Shown piece by piece: positions 37,447 to 49,849 of a DNA stretch of 64,000 bases (the first letter of the stretch is position 1; the number at the start of each line of letters is the position of its first letter). Both the position numbers and the translations under genes were made by a program. A model generated the notes under the pieces. That model was not told where the DNA came from. It saw only the letters and a program-made list of their open reading frames with translations, and did not search any database. Source of the stretch: Phaseolus vulgaris (Eukaryota > Streptophyta > Magnoliopsida > Fabales > Fabaceae). The stretch is taken from positions 4,256,311-4,320,310 of the forward strand of contig NC_023758.2 of NCBI RefSeq assembly GCF_000499845.2, read 5' to 3'.

Positions 37447-39813
37447 TTAGGATTGCAATGACAAACTTAGGCTTTGGTCTGGCATCATCTGCTCATAAAC
37501 CAAAGGAGGAACACCAACTTCCACGGTTCCATCTAGCATCTGCATCACGTGCTTCATTGAAGGTCTCAGAGCAGGATTTGGATGAACACACCATAGGCCA
37601 ACCAAGGCCATTTCCTCAAACCTCTTGAAATCATTCAACACTTCCGAGTCATGTCTCACCACTAGCTCTAGTTGCCTAAACACCACACACCTCAAAACCC
37701 ATTTTGTAAGAACCACATCATCATCTTCACTGTCTTTTCCAGCCCCACAAACCTCAACGTGCTTTCTGCAGCAAATAATCTCCAATAGCATAACCCCATA
37801 ACTGTATATGTCAACTTTGGCAGTTATAGGTGCACTCTTCAGCCATTCGGGTGCCATGTATCCCATTGTGCCTCTTAAATTAGTGTTTGTTCTAGTTTGA
37901 TCTTTCTTCAAAAGCTTGGACAACCCAAAATCTGCAATCTTTGCTGTGTAATTGGCATCAAGTAGCACATTTTCGGGCTTGATGTCACAATGTATGATCT
38001 GGGTGTTGCACTCTTCATGCAAGTATAGCAACCCCCTTGCGACTCCAAGAGCCATTTCAATCCTCTGACCCCATTCAGGCCTTTCTCTCTCTCCAAACAG
38101 AAATCTGGAGAGTGCTCCATTTGGCATCAACTCATACACTATAATTCGATGGCTACTCTCAAAGCAAAACCCCAAAAGCCTCACCAAATTTCTGTGATGG
38201 GTACGGCCAATAATTCTGAGCTCAGTCATGAATTCACTTTCACTTTTCTCAATTTTCTTTTCCAGTGTCTTCACTGCAATACCAATCTCTACACCATCTA
38301 TTACTAAACCACCACGATAGACTTTTCCTGAACCTCCCCTTCCAAGAATCCTAGTGAATCCCTCTGTTGCTTCATGCAGCTCCTGAAAGGTGAATTCCCT
38401 GAAGTTGATTCCAATAGCGGTTGCATTCAGATGCTTCCTTCTTCTTGTTAGTCTCCGAGCGAAAGGATGATAGTAGACAGCAAGAGCACCCAGGAAACAA
38501 GCAAGAGTGGCAGTAACTGCAAGAAGAACCTTCAAAAAGACTCTTACATTAAAACTTTTCTTCTTGGGAAGTTTAGGTGTCCCAGACTCAACCCTATGAG
38601 CAACTTTAAGCAGTGCTTTCATTCCCTTTGAAGAAGAGCTGTTTCTAGCATTCAGTAAGGGCAGTCTCTTCTTCACACATGTGGAGGTGGAATGGTTGTA
38701 AGTTGCAGCAACGATGTTACAATCATCTTTTACAGCCTTCTTACAACTTTCCAAGTCAACACTATCAAAACTAAACAGACGAATATCAAAATTGAAATCA
38801 GTATCGTCTAAGACCTGGAGATTGAAGTTGGTCTCTGCGCAGTAATTGATGACAGCTGGTGGGTGACACCCTTTGGAAACATCTTGATCATCCAATGGGA
38901 TATAACCTGGAATACACTCACACTTCACTGATTCATTGTCAGGAGAAGTGCACAAGCCATACACACCACAGACAACATTCACTCTGCAGGGATCCTCCAC
39001 AGCTCTCCAAACCCTGCTCCATTCTGTGCCATTCCTCTTGTGATATGCATATTGTTGGAAATTCCCATTCTCTTCTATTGTAGCAAGGTGATAGTAATCC
39101 TCCACTGGGGTTGGAGTGGTTTTGGTCATATTGAAGATTTTCCCGGTGTCGTTGACAAGGTACATAAGAGCAGTGGAAGCATTAAAAACCAACCTCACAT
39201 TGGAGGTTAGGGTTGAAGAAAACCAGTATGCTGGGTCAGACCATTGGTGAGCTTGGAGCAACAAGTTGCCATCATTTTGCATCAATAGCATGAAATTTCC
39301 CTGTGAGTAGTTTGAAGGTCCTCTCCCCTTGGAAAAGAGGGTTTGATTAGTCTGCAAGGTTTGGCCTGGTAAGATTGTGTTGGCTGAAAAGTTGAAACTT
39401 TCCCACACATGTCTTAAATTGGAGTCCTTCATGACAAAATTGCCATCGTCTTGCATGGTGGCAGATGTTGCCGCCCCACCGTTTGCTCCACCGTGTATGG
39501 TCTGAGCAGTAGTCCCATTTGGGTATACTACCACAAGTTGTCCTGCAGAAGTGAATTGGATTTGGGAATTTGGTTCCATTGGGGGAGCTCTGTACCATAC
39601 CAGCTTTCTCTCTGTGATTCTCCCAAACCATATTCCCACAAGAAAGAGATCACTGCGGAGATGGAGGAATCCAAATTCAAAATCACCAGAGGGTGACTTC
39701 CAGGTAGAGTTTGATCCAGCAGTGATGTGTGTGTTTGGTTGTATGGTGGCATGGAAGCCATTCAGAAGTGAAAGTAGTACAAGAATGGAAGAGAGAAAGA
39801 TAGCTAAAGACAT
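37447..39813 (-). CDS. G-type lectin S-receptor-like Ser/Thr kinase (RLK2)
   Basis: Intronless frame of 788 aa with the same architecture as RLK1: signal peptide (1-24, [20 protein letters not shown]), B-lectin domain (about 25-160), Cys-rich EGF-like region (about 290-330, CGVYGLC), PAN-like part, membrane helix (about 435-460, [19 protein letters not shown]) and kinase (about 495-770). Kinase landmarks: [12 protein letters not shown]ly loop, IAVKTLEK lysine, [11 protein letters not shown] (non-RD), DFGLSK, MAPEWL. It should sit in the plasma membrane with the lectin part outside; the ligand is unknown. The open frame continues upstream to 39903, but ATG 39813 directly precedes the signal peptide and aligns with the family. 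The promoter and leader are copied from (or to) RLK1, whereas the protein has only moderate similarity to it. A 42-codon upstream ORF overlaps the start codon. Confidence 0.92.
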   Translation of the reverse strand: MSLAIFLSSILVLLSLLNGFHATIQPNTHITAGSNSTWKSPSGDFEFGFLHLRSDLFLVGIWFGRITERKLVWYRAPPMEPNSQIQFTSAGQLVVVYPNGTTAQTIHGGANGGAATSATMQDDGNFVMKDSNLRHVWESFNFSANTILPGQTLQTNQTLFSKGRGPSNYSQGNFMLLMQNDGNLLLQAHQWSDPAYWFSSTLTSNVRLVFNASTALMYLVNDTGKIFNMTKTTPTPVEDYYHLATIEENGNFQQYAYHKRNGTEWSRVWRAVEDPCRVNVVCGVYGLCTSPDNESVKCECIPGYIPLDDQDVSKGCHPPAVINYCAETNFNLQVLDDTDFNFDIRLFSFDSVDLESCKKAVKDDCNIVAATYNHSTSTCVKKRLPLLNARNSSSSKGMKALLKVAHRVESGTPKLPKKKSFNVRVFLKVLLAVTATLACFLGALAVYYHPFARRLTRRRKHLNATAIGINFREFTFQELHEATEGFTRILGRGGSGKVYRGGLVIDGVEIGIAVKTLEKKIEKSESEFMTELRIIGRTHHRNLVRLLGFCFESSHRIIVYELMPNGALSRFLFGERERPEWGQRIEMALGVARGLLYLHEECNTQIIHCDIKPENVLLDANYTAKIADFGLSKLLKKDQTRTNTNLRGTMGYMAPEWLKSAPITAKVDIYSYGVMLLEIICCRKHVEVCGAGKDSEDDDVVLTKWVLRCVVFRQLELVVRHDSEVLNDFKRFEEMALVGLWCVHPNPALRPSMKHVMQMLDGTVEVGVPPLVYEQMMPDQSLSLSLQS

Positions 39814-39941
39814 TAGATTGGATTGGAATGAATCTGGTGAGTGAAATGTGCAGAAAACAACAACAAAAGAAGTTGACTTGAGAACATAGAAAGAAGGCAA
39901 CAAAGAAGAATTTTTGGTAGGAAAGAGAGATGCATTGTCAT
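39813..39941 (-). promoter_or_regulatory. Upstream ORF overlapping the RLK2 start (TAATG)
   Basis: An ATG at 39941 (second in-frame ATG at 39935) opens a 42-codon frame beginning [15 protein letters not shown] and ending at TAA 39815-39813. The last A of that stop is the first base of the RLK2 ATG, so the two overlap as TAATG. The TATA-like run at about 39965-39980 would place transcription start near 39940-39950, so inclusion of the first uATG is likely but not certain. RLK1 lacks the proximal uATG because its leader reads TTGCAT where RLK2 reads ATGCAT. Confidence 0.55.
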
Positions 39942-40515
39942 AAAAAATGAAGTTGTATCCTCATAATATATAATATATAGATGCATGCATATGGTGAATG
40001 AACATCATGAATATTTGGGCAGTGGAAACTTCAAGGAAATTATGCAGTGGAAGACTTGGCAACGAATTGACTAAGAAACTTGGTTCAATTGGCACCACTA
40101 AGAAATCAGGAGTAAAAACAAATTTTGCAGTGTCACTTTTATGGGAACTTGGAAGATTGGTTCAGCAAAATATAATTATAGATTCTGTTTAACTGGTTCA
40201 GCAAAATAAAGTTGGGTGAAACATTTCAGAAGATGCAAAGATGCTTTATTGAGTGAAGAAGAAGAGGAGGGTGAAGTTAAGTGTGTAAAGTGAAATATAA
40301 GCAAAAGAAAGTGACCTGAAAAGTGTTCCTCTGACATCTTCAACTGGTTCAATGAAGTGCCAAGTCAATAGTTTTTTTTTTTTTTTATCTTTTTCAAATT
40401 TGAAGTTGAACAGCTTCAATGGAATGGATATGGATAAAGACTAAGTTGATGCTGCAAACCAATAAGGAATCACACATTTATTTAACTTTTGAATTCAAAG
40501 ACTATAGACACTTAT
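39814..40515 (-). promoter_or_regulatory. RLK2 leader and promoter, shared block A'
   Basis: From about 39878 to 40515 the sequence is almost the same as 9455-10021 at RLK1. The RLK1 start codon corresponds to ATT at 39911-39909, and about 14 signal-peptide bases are deleted next to it. A relic of the RLK1 start region is therefore now 5' leader of RLK2. TATA-like AATATATAATATATAG lies at about 39964-39980. An extra segment of about 75 bases near 40240-40320 is absent from the RLK1 copy. Confidence 0.75.
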
Positions 40516-40894
40516 CTTTTGAGACGGAAGACTCATTCTTCCATCTCGCTCTCATTTCATTCAAAATAATTTATGTCAGATCATGCCTACAAAACATGAA
40601 AGTAAAGACACTTTTTTAACTTCCAAATTCAGGTAAACAATTCATTTTGTACTATATTTTAAATAAATTTCAGAAATATACATATATATATGTCATTTTA
40701 TATTTAAAAAATCATTTTAATAAATAAATTATTTAAAATATATATGATCAATCGTATCATTTATATCTACTATTAAGTTTTTTTTAATATATAAATCAAA
40801 TATAATAAATCTTATAAATTAAATATTTTCTTCTAAATAAAATTTATAGTCTATGACATCGATGTATAGTTTAGCGTATTTATTTTGTTTATTG

Positions 40895-43800
40895 TATGAT
40901 AGCCTTGGTTTTTCATAAAATTTTAGAAAAATTGTCTCAGAATAATATTTTACTGAAATTCCACGTAAGAATCTGGATTGAATTTGGGACAAAACGCGAC
41001 AAATTTCACGTCAAATGGATGAGTATTCACCTAGAAAAAAATCAAACAGTTTCACACACAAACGAACCTTCCTTTCAACCCTGACAATGATGAATAAAAA
41101 ATTTATTGAAAATCTTGTGGGACAAACCTGGGGCTCAAATCTCAGCCAAAATTCAATACACACAATGACGAATATCTGGTAAAATTTTCACACCAAAAGA
41201 CCCAAGGAATAGGGTGTAGCATGACCCAGACCGAGAGTGAACAAAACCAATTTTTCGAAAACAAAATGTCCTGGCTTTTCTTCCTTATATCTCCTTTTTG
41301 TGATTTGTTTATGGACGTGCCTCCTTCGCAGGGTGCAAATAGCACATGAAAGTACTTGAGTGAATTTTTCAACGCAATTTTTCAACACAAAATAAAATTG
41401 CGGAAAGTAGGGCGAAATTTCACAAATTTTGCTAGAGGATCGCCTTGGTTTTTCACAAAATTTCAGAAAAATTGTCCCGGAATAATTTTTTCCTGAAATT
41501 CCTTGTAAGAATATGGACTGAATTTGGGACAAAACGCGATAAATTTCACGTCAAATGGATGAGTATTCACCTAGGAAAAAAATCAAACAGTTTCACACAC
41601 AAACGAACCTTCCTTTCAACCCTGGCAGTGATGAATAAAAATTTTACTGAAAATCTTGTGGGATGAACCTGGGGCTAAAATCTCAGCCAAAACTCAATAC
41701 ACACAATGACAAATGTCTGGTAAAATTTTCAGACCAAAAGACCCAATGAATAAGGCGTAGCAAGACCCAGACCGAGACTGAACAAAACCGGTTTTCGGAA
41801 AACAAAATGTCCTGGCTTTTCTTCCCTCTATCTCCTTTTTGTGATTTGTTTATGGACGTGCCTCCTTCGCAGGGTGCAAATAGCACATGAAAGTACTTGT
41901 GTGAATTTTTCAACGCAATTTTTCAACACATAATAAAATTGCAGAAAGTAGGACGAAATTTCAGAAATTTTGCTAGAGGATATATAGCCTTGGTTTTTCA
42001 CAAAATTTCAGAAAAATTGTCTCGGAATAATTTTTTCCTGAAATTCCACGTAAGAATCTGGACAGAATTTGGGACAAAACGCGACAAATTTCACGTCAAA
42101 CGGATGAGTATTCACCTAGGAAAAAAATCAAACATTTTCACACACAAACGAACCTTTTTTTCAACTCTGGCAGTGACGAATAAAAAATTTATTGAAAATC
42201 CTGTGGGACGAATCTCGGGCTCAAATCTAAGCCAAAACTCAATGAACACAATGACGAATGTCTGGTAAAATTTTCACACCAAAAGACCCAAGGAATAAGC
42301 GTAGTAAGACCCAGACCGAGAGTGAACAAAACCGGTTTTCCGAAAACAAAATGTCCTGGCTTTTCTTCCCTATATCTCCTTTTTGTGATTTGTTTATGGA
42401 CGTGCCTCCTTCGCAGGGTGCAAACAGCACATGAAAGTACTTGTTTGAATTTTTCAACACAATTTTTAAACACAGAATAAAATTGCAGAAAGTAGGACGA
42501 AATTTCACAAATTTTGCTAGAGGATAGCCTTGATTTTTCACAAAATTTCAGAAAAATTGTACCGGAATAATTTTTTCCTGACATTCCACGTAAGAATCTG
42601 GAATGAATTTGGGACAAAACGTGACAAATTTCACGTCAAACGGATGAGTATTCACCTAGGAAAAAATCAAACAGTTACACACATAAACGAACCTTCCTTT
42701 CAACACTGGCAGTGATGAATAAAAAATTTATTGAAAATCTTGTCGGACGAACCTGAGGCTCAAATCTCAACCAAAACTCAATACACACAATGACGAATGT
42801 CTGGTAAAATTTTCAGAGCAAAAGACCCAAGGAATAGGGTGTAGCAAGACCCAGACCGAGAGTGAACAAAATCGGTTTTCGGAAAACAAAATGTCCTGGC
42901 TTTTCTTCCCTAGATCTCCTTTTTGTGATTTGTTTATGGACGTGCCTCCTTTGCAGCGTACTGGTGTAAATTTTTCAACGCAATTTTTCAACAAAGAATA
43001 AAATTGCAGAAAGTAGGACGAAATTTCACAAATTTTGCTAGAGGATAGCCTTGGTTTTTCAAAAAATTTCAGAAACATTGTCCCGTAATAATTTTTTCCT
43101 TAAATTCCACGTAACAATCTGGACTGAATTTGGGACAAAACGCAACAAATTTCACGTCAAACGGATAAGTATTCACCTAGGAAAAAAATCAAACAGTTTC
43201 ACACACAAACAAACCTTCTTTTTCAACCCTGACAGTGATGAATAAAAAATTTATTGAAAATCTTGTGGGACGAATCTGGGGTTCAAATCTCTGTCAAAAC
43301 TCAATACACACAATGACGAATGTCTCATAAAATTTTCAGACCAAAAGACCCAAGGAATAGGGCGTAGCAAGACCCAGACCGAGACTGAACAAAACCGGTT
43401 TTCCGAAAACAAAATGTCATGGTTTTTCTTCCCTATATCTCCTTTTTGTGATTTTTTTATCGACGTGCCTCCTTCACAGGGTGCAAACAACACATGAAAG
43501 TACCTGTGTGAATTTTTCAACGCAATTTTTCAACACAGAATAAAATTGCAGAAAGTAGTGCGAAATTTCACAAATTTTGCTAGAGGATCGCCTTGGTTTT
43601 TCACAAAATTTCGGAAAAATTGTCCCAGAATAATTTTTTCCTGAAATTCCACGTAAGAATCTGGACTGAATTTGGGACAAAACGCAACAATTTTCACGTC
43701 AAACGGATGAGTATTCACCTAGGAAAAAAATCAAACAGTTTCGCACACAAACGAACCTTCTTTTCAACCCTGGCAGTGATGAATTAAAAATTTATTGAAA

Positions 43801-45213
43801 ATCTTGTGGGACGAATCAGGGGCTCAAATCTCTGCCAAAACTCAATACACACAATGATTAATGTCTGGTAAAATTTTCAGACCAAAAGACCCAAGGAATA
43901 GGGCGTAGCAAGACCCAGACCGAGACTGAACAAAACCGATTTTCCAAAAACAAAATGTCATGGCTTTTCTTCCCTATATCTCCTTTTTGTGATTTGTTTA
44001 TGGACGTGCCTCCTTTCCAGGGTGCAAACAGCACATGAAAGTACTTGTGTGAATTTTTCAACGCAATTTTTCAACACAAAATAAAATTGCGGAAAGTAGG
44101 GCGAAATTTCACAAATTTTGGTAGAGGATAGCCTTGGTTTTTCACAAAATTTCAAAAAAATTGTCCCTGGATAATTTTTTCTTGAAATTCCACGTAGGAA
44201 TCTGGACTGAATTTGGGACAAACGTGACAAATTTCACGTGAAACGGATGAGTATTCACCTAGGAAAAAAATCAAATAGTTTCACACACAAACGAACCTTC
44301 CTTTCAACCCTGGCAGTGATGAATAAAAAATTTATTGAAAATCTTGTGGGACAAACCTGGGGCTCAAATCTCAGCCAAAATTCAATACACACAATGACGA
44401 ATGTCTGGTAAAATTTTCAGACCAAAAGACCCAAGGAATAGGGTGTAGCATGACCCAGACCGAGAGTGAATAAAACCAATTTTTCGAAAACAAAATGTCC
44501 TGGCTTTTCTTCCTTATATCTCCTTTTTGTGATTTGTTTATGGACGTGCCTCCTTCGCAGGGTGCAAATAGCACATGAAAGTACTTGAGTGAATTTTTCA
44601 ACGCAATTTTTCAACACAAAATAAAATTGCGGAAAGTAGGGCGAAATTTCACAAATTTTGCTAGAGGATCGCCTTGGTTTTTCACAAAATTTCAGAAAAA
44701 TTGTCCCGGAATAATTTTTTCCTGAAATTCCTTGTAAGAATCTGGACTGAATTTGGGACAAAACGCGACAAATTTCACGTCAAACGGATGAGTATTCACC
44801 TAGGAATAAAATCAAACAGTTTCACACACAAACAAACCTTCCTTTCAACCCTGGCAGTGATGAATACAAAATTTATTGAAAATCTTGTGAGACGAACCTG
44901 GGGCTCAAATCTATGCCAAAACTCAATACACACAATGACGAATGTCTGGTAAAATTTTCAGACCAAAAGACCCAAGGAATAGGGCGTAGCAAGACCCAGA
45001 TCGAGAGTAAACAAAACAGGTTTTCCAAAAACAAAATGTCCTGGCTTTTCTTCCCTATATCTCCTTTTTGTGATTTTGTTATGGACGTGCCTCCTTCGGA
45101 GTGTGCAAACAGCACATGAAAGTACTTGTGTGAATTTTTCAACGCAATTTTTCAACACAGAATAAAATTGCAGAAAGTAGGACGAAATTTCACAAACTTT
45201 GCTAGAGGATATA
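40895..45213. repeat. Satellite-like array, 8 units of about 541 bp
   Basis: The word GCCTTGGTTTTTCAC (with small variants) marks unit starts at about 40901, 41441, 41986, 42526, 43047, 43589, 44130 and 44670, and the last unit ends near 45213. Spacings are 540-545 bases except one of 521 that lacks about 20 bases around 42955. Units are roughly 90-97% alike. Units 1-2 share private variants with units 7-8 (for example GTGTAGCATGACCC and CCTTGTAAGAA), so the array grew in multi-unit blocks. The period is not a multiple of three, so the recurring open frames of about 60-140 codons are by-products of a stop-poor sequence. Confidence 0.95.
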
Positions 45214-45474
45214 TAAGGATATCAAATATAGTTTATTGTACTATTTGTTAATACAAGTATTTTCTGAGCGTAGAAATCAAAATGTTTTAGGGATCAAATA
45301 ATTAATTTACATTTTCATACATACACTCCAACTTACTTTAAAAATAACTAATGAGGATAGAGAATAAGACCTATTAGAACATAGAATAACAAAACAAAGA
45401 TGAATGAGGAAAATTAAATCAAGGAAGTGTTTGAATCTTAAACAAATTTTAGAATTTTACTAATGAAATATCCC
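45214..45474. other. Spacer between satellite and Hsp70 remnant
   Basis: AT-rich sequence with no repeat unit and no gene. Confidence 0.5.
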
Positions 45475-46152
45475 AATAGGTGGATTTCTTCTGCTTTTTC
45501 CCCTCACCTTCATACACAATAATCAATGCCTCCGTTTGATTATCATGTTGTAAAAACTAGTTTCTTTCGCGTTGGCATTGCGATATCTTTCGGAATTATA
45601 GGCACAAATTTGTTACCATCAGCACAAATTCCAATGGCAAGAGGTGTAATTTGGATAGTTAACAAGTCCAAGTTCCCCAAGGGATCATTGATGCCTGAAG
45701 CCACTGCTCCTTCCACTGCTGCACCACAAACAACAGCTTCCAAAGGATTCATGCCTTTATAAAGTTCCTTCCTTCCACAAATTTTAGCAAGAAGACTCTT
45801 CACTCTTGGGATACAAGAGCATCCACTTACAATTATCACATCATTTAAGTCTTGAAATTCTACCTTGGCATCTTTCAAGCACTGAATGATAAGGCTTTCA
45901 CATTTCTCAAACACCTTTCTATTTACCTCCTCAAACTCCTCCCGCTGAACAACTCTGCATATCTTCACATCATCTCCCAAATCAACATCAACCTGAACTG
46001 TGTTCTGAGAGGAAAGCTGGTGAATTGCATCCTGGGTTGCAACTCGAAGCAGGCCCATCCGCTTCATTTCACTGACCTCATGGCTTTGAAAATGATTTTC
46101 AGATTCTGGCAAAAGATGAAACATCATATTTTGAAGCAAGTCTTCACCACCA

Positions 46153-46388
46153 TATTAAGGAAATAATAATTATCAAATTATATGTAATTATTGTATGCAA
46201 TATTGTACGATATTGTAGCCAATTATATGCAATTAATTTAATAATGATAGAATCTCATGGTTAGTATCCCTACCTAATTAGATTGTAATTTGAAGATAGA
46301 AACTCCCTATATATTTCTATACATGAAGTGATGTAACCATATACATAAGAGATCTCTTCTTCTTACCATTTTTTATCATTTTCTTATA
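46153..46388 (+). repeat. 5' LTR of the Copia element
   Basis: About 236 bases, matching 49619-49849 and, in reverse, 51315-51572. It ends directly at the primer-binding site. Confidence 0.93.
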
Positions 46389-46454
46389 TGGTATCAGAGC
46401 ACCGATCTTGGTGCCTTGACAACCTCTTCATTTTTATCCCCTAAATAAAAAATC

Positions 46455-49400
46455 ATGTTTGGCAAAGAAGGCATCAGTAACGAGTCTGATAGAAACCTCG
46501 TACAAGGCTTCAGTGTCGAGCAAATTCAACAATTGGCAAAGGCTATTTACTCGCTCAACAATAACGGTAAAAGTGACACGTTTGTTAGCTCTGCAGTCTG
46601 CTTGCCCATAACTTCTCTTCTAATTATGCTTTTACGAAACCATGGATTTTGAATAGCAGAGCAACCGATCACATTGCATTTGATTCACAATTTTTCACAC
46701 ACACTTCATCATCATTTATTCCAAATGTTAATCTGCCCACAGGCTCAACTGCGCTCATCTCATCTACCGGCACAATTAAATTCAATGACAAAATCACTCT
46801 CAAAGATGTTCTTTGCGTTACTTCTTTTAATTTAAATCTAATGTGCATTAGGAAGATAACCAATTCACTAAATTGTTGTGTCGTTTTTACTCCACATGGT
46901 TGCGTTTTACAAGACTTGGCTACGGGGAGGATGATTGGCTCGGGTAAACAACACGCAGGCTTATACTACATGTTCCCTCTTCCAAACCAAGCCCACGCAT
47001 CTCAAATATCGACCGACCCTGATTTATGGCACAAGCGCCTCGGACATCCTTGTCTGGCGTGTCTACAACTTGTATCTTCCTTACTACCTATCCTATCAGT
47101 AAAAATCTCATTCTCATTCATAATAATTGTAGTATTTGTCCCAAAGCTAAACAAACAAGGCTACTATTTCCTTTAAGCACAAAAAAAATCTCATTCTCCA
47201 TTTAATCTATTGCATTGTGACATTTGAGTCCTCATAAAACCCCAACTCATTTTGGAAAACGTTTTTTTCTCACTATAGTCGATGACTATACTAGATGTAC
47301 TTGGCTATTTCTTATGAATCACAAATCTAAAACCCAACATATCTTAGAGTCATTCATTACATTTGCACAAAATCAATTTCAGATATCTATTAAAACCATC
47401 CGCGTTGACAACGGACTGAAATTTATTTCACTGTATGATTTTTTTCTCAAAAAAGGTATTGAATGTCAACGCATTTGCGTCTACACTCCTCAACAAAATG
47501 GAGTAGTAGAACGCAAACATAGACACGTTTTAAACACAGCACGAGCCCTCCTATTTCAGTCCAATTTACCATTAGAATTTTGGAGAGAATGCATTTTAAC
47601 CGCCACATATATCTTTAATTGCTTGTCATCACCTTTACTAAAAAATAAATCACCTTTTGAGCTACTATATAATTAACCACCTTCACTTTGTCACCTAAAA
47701 ACTTTTGATTGCCTCTGTTACGCAATTGTTTTTCACCTAAGCAAAAATTTGACCCACACGCCCGACAATGCATTTTCATTGGTTATCCTCACAGTCAAAA
47801 AACATACAAATTATTTGATATAGATGCAAACACTTTTTTTACAAGTTGGGATGTCATCTTCCATGAAAGTGTTTTCCCATTCTGCCAACAGTCACAGACA
47901 CAATCCTCACCTCCATTACAAGGTATTTTGCCCACTATTGACATTGACTTACCCACTCCTGTCCAACATTCACTCGATCAACCTTCTTCTCTTACTCATC
48001 ACAATGCACCTGAACCTCCATCAAACCAACTTTCTTCTCCTACTCGTCACAATACACCTGAACCTCCATCAAACCAACTCTCTTCTCCTACTCGTCACAA
48101 TGCACCTGAACCTCCATCAAACCAACATTCTTCTCCTACTCGTCATAATACACCTGGACCTCCACTAGACCAACCTTCTTCTCCCATGCCAAGAAGTCTA
48201 GCACCCATTACCAAACCTTCTCCAACCGACCTTCCTGTTCGACGATCCAGTCGCACATCAACCCCACCTTCCTGGCTTCAAGACTACGTAACAGGATCCC
48301 AAGCCAATCATTCGACCACTGCCCAAGACCGGACGAATGGAACCAGGTATCCTATGCATCATTTTCTTTCTAATTCACGATTTTCTTCTACACATAGTGC
48401 ATATCTTGCTAACATCACAACCACCAAAGAACCTCACACTTATGCTCAAGCTATCCTTGATCCAAATTGGCAAAAAGCAATGGACGAAGAGCTTTCCGTC
48501 TTACAGCTAAATCAAACGTGGACCTTGACACTGTTACCCGTTGGGCAGAAACCCATCGGATGCAAATGGGTCTATAAAATAAAGTACAACTCAGATGGTA
48601 GCGTCGACAGATATAAGGCGCGCCTTGTCGCAAAGGGGTACACTCAGATTGAAGGTGTCAACTATTCTGAAACTTTTTCACCAACAACAAAATTAACAAC
48701 TTTGAGGTGTCTCCTCACCATTGCAATAACTAGAAATTGGTTTACTCACCAGCTAGATGTGCAAAATGCCTTCTTACATGGCACATTGCATGAATTTATT
48801 TACATGGACTTGTCACCCGAGCATCATCGACAAGGGAGAACATTGTATGTCGACTCAACAAATTCCTTTATGGTCTCAAACAAGCATCTCGAACATGGTT
48901 TTCAACATTTTCTCATGTGATTAAATCTGTAGGATTTCAACAATCCAAGACAGATTACTCTCTATTCACAAGACAAAATAACTCATTATTTACTACCCTT
49001 TTGATTTATGTGGATGATATTTTTTTGACAGGAAATGATTTGACAGAAATTCAGCGTGTTAAAGATTGTCTATTACAACAATTTCGCATTAAAGATCTTG
49101 GAGACCTAAAATATTTTTTAGGGATTGAATTTTCCCGTTCCAAAGTTGGTATTTACATGTCCCAAAGAAAATATGTGCTTGATATTTTGCAGGATACGAG
49201 ACTCACAGGTGCTCGTCCAGACAAATTTCCAATGGAACAATACCTAAACCTCACACCAGACGATGGAAAGTTATTAAAGGATGCAGTCAAATACAGGTGA
49301 CTCGTGGGACGACTGATATACCTCACGGTTACTCGGCCTGACATAGCATTTTCGGTTCAGACCCTAAGTCAGTATATACAGGATCCACGAAAACCTCGTT

Positions 49401-49600
49401 GGGATGCCGCAATTCGAGTCCTAAAGTACATCAAAGGAGTATCTGGGTATTGCATTTTTCTTGGTTCTTGACATTACAGGTAACATATCAGTCCTTCATA
49501 TGTAACGACACAGTATCAGCTCGCACATATTTTTACAAAAGCACTGAGCAAGGAACGGTTTTTGACGCTACGACACAAGTTGGGAGTTCATGATCTTCAC
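46455..49600 (+). pseudogene. Decayed Copia polyprotein fragments
   Basis: 46455-46652 starts MFGKEGISNESDRN and is a gag remnant. 46649-47176 holds the protease motif, which reads NSRATDHI where active elements have DSGATDHI (catalytic Asp and Gly lost), then a GAG-pre-integrase part (LWHKRLGHP). 47224-47676 is integrase with VDDYTR, VDNG and ERKH (the DDE residues) before a stop at 47674. 47709-48920 is a linker and the start of the reverse transcriptase (IGCKWVYKIKYN, LDVQNAFLHG). 48917-49300 has the catalytic YVDD and stops at TGA 49298-49300, where relatives read RRLVGRL; this fits a CGA to TGA change. A short LAHIFTKALSKERF-like end remains near 49520-49570. It is not functional. Confidence 0.88.
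47985..48180 (+). repeat. 48-bp repeats in the Copia linker
   Basis: Four consecutive 48-base units encode a 16-residue repeat of the type TRHNTPEPPSNQLSSP in the integrase to reverse-transcriptase linker. The length preserves the frame, and neighbouring units differ by a few bases. Confidence 0.88.
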
Positions 49601-49618
49601 CTACCAACTTGAGGGGAG

Positions 49619-49849
49619 TATTAAGGAAATAATAATTATCAAATTATATGCAATTATTGTATGTAATATTGTACGATATTGTACCCAATTATATGCTATT
49701 AATTTAATAATGATAGAATCTCATGATTAGTATCTACCTAATTAGTTTGTAATTTGGAGATAGAAACTCCCTATATATTTGATGTAACCATACACATAAA
49801 AGAATAAGAAACCTATCTTCTTCTTACCATTTTTTATTATTTTATTATA
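49619..49849 (+). repeat. 3' LTR of the Copia element
   Basis: About 231 bases. It lacks the CTATACATGAAGT segment of the 5' LTR and has an extra AAAGAATAAGAA-type segment instead. Followed by the CACCA target duplication. Confidence 0.93.

Larger units (their letters stand above)
46153..49849 (+). mobile_element. Copia LTR retrotransposon inside Hsp70 remnant
   Basis: LTRs at 46153-46388 and 49619-49849 both begin TATTAAGG and end TTATA, instead of the usual TG...CA. The primer-binding site TGGTATCAGAGC (46389-46400) directly abuts the 5' LTR, and the purine tract GAGGGGAG precedes the 3' LTR. CACCA is duplicated at 46148-46152 and 49850-49854. The order protease, integrase, reverse transcriptase is that of Copia. 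The LTRs differ at about a dozen bases and a few indels over 230 bases, so this is not a very young insertion. Most of gag and RNase H are deleted. Confidence 0.95.

Noticed and set aside
39507..39903. Longer RLK2 start at 39903
   Set aside because: The extra 30 residues come from leader sequence homologous to RLK1 signal-peptide codons in another frame; 39903 is not an ATG and the family start is at 39813.
40896..45158. Repeated open frames of 60-142 codons, often starting MSQIQ, MKNS or MVFHKI
   Set aside because: They recur once per 541-bp satellite unit with frame-breaking differences and match no domain; the period is not a multiple of three.
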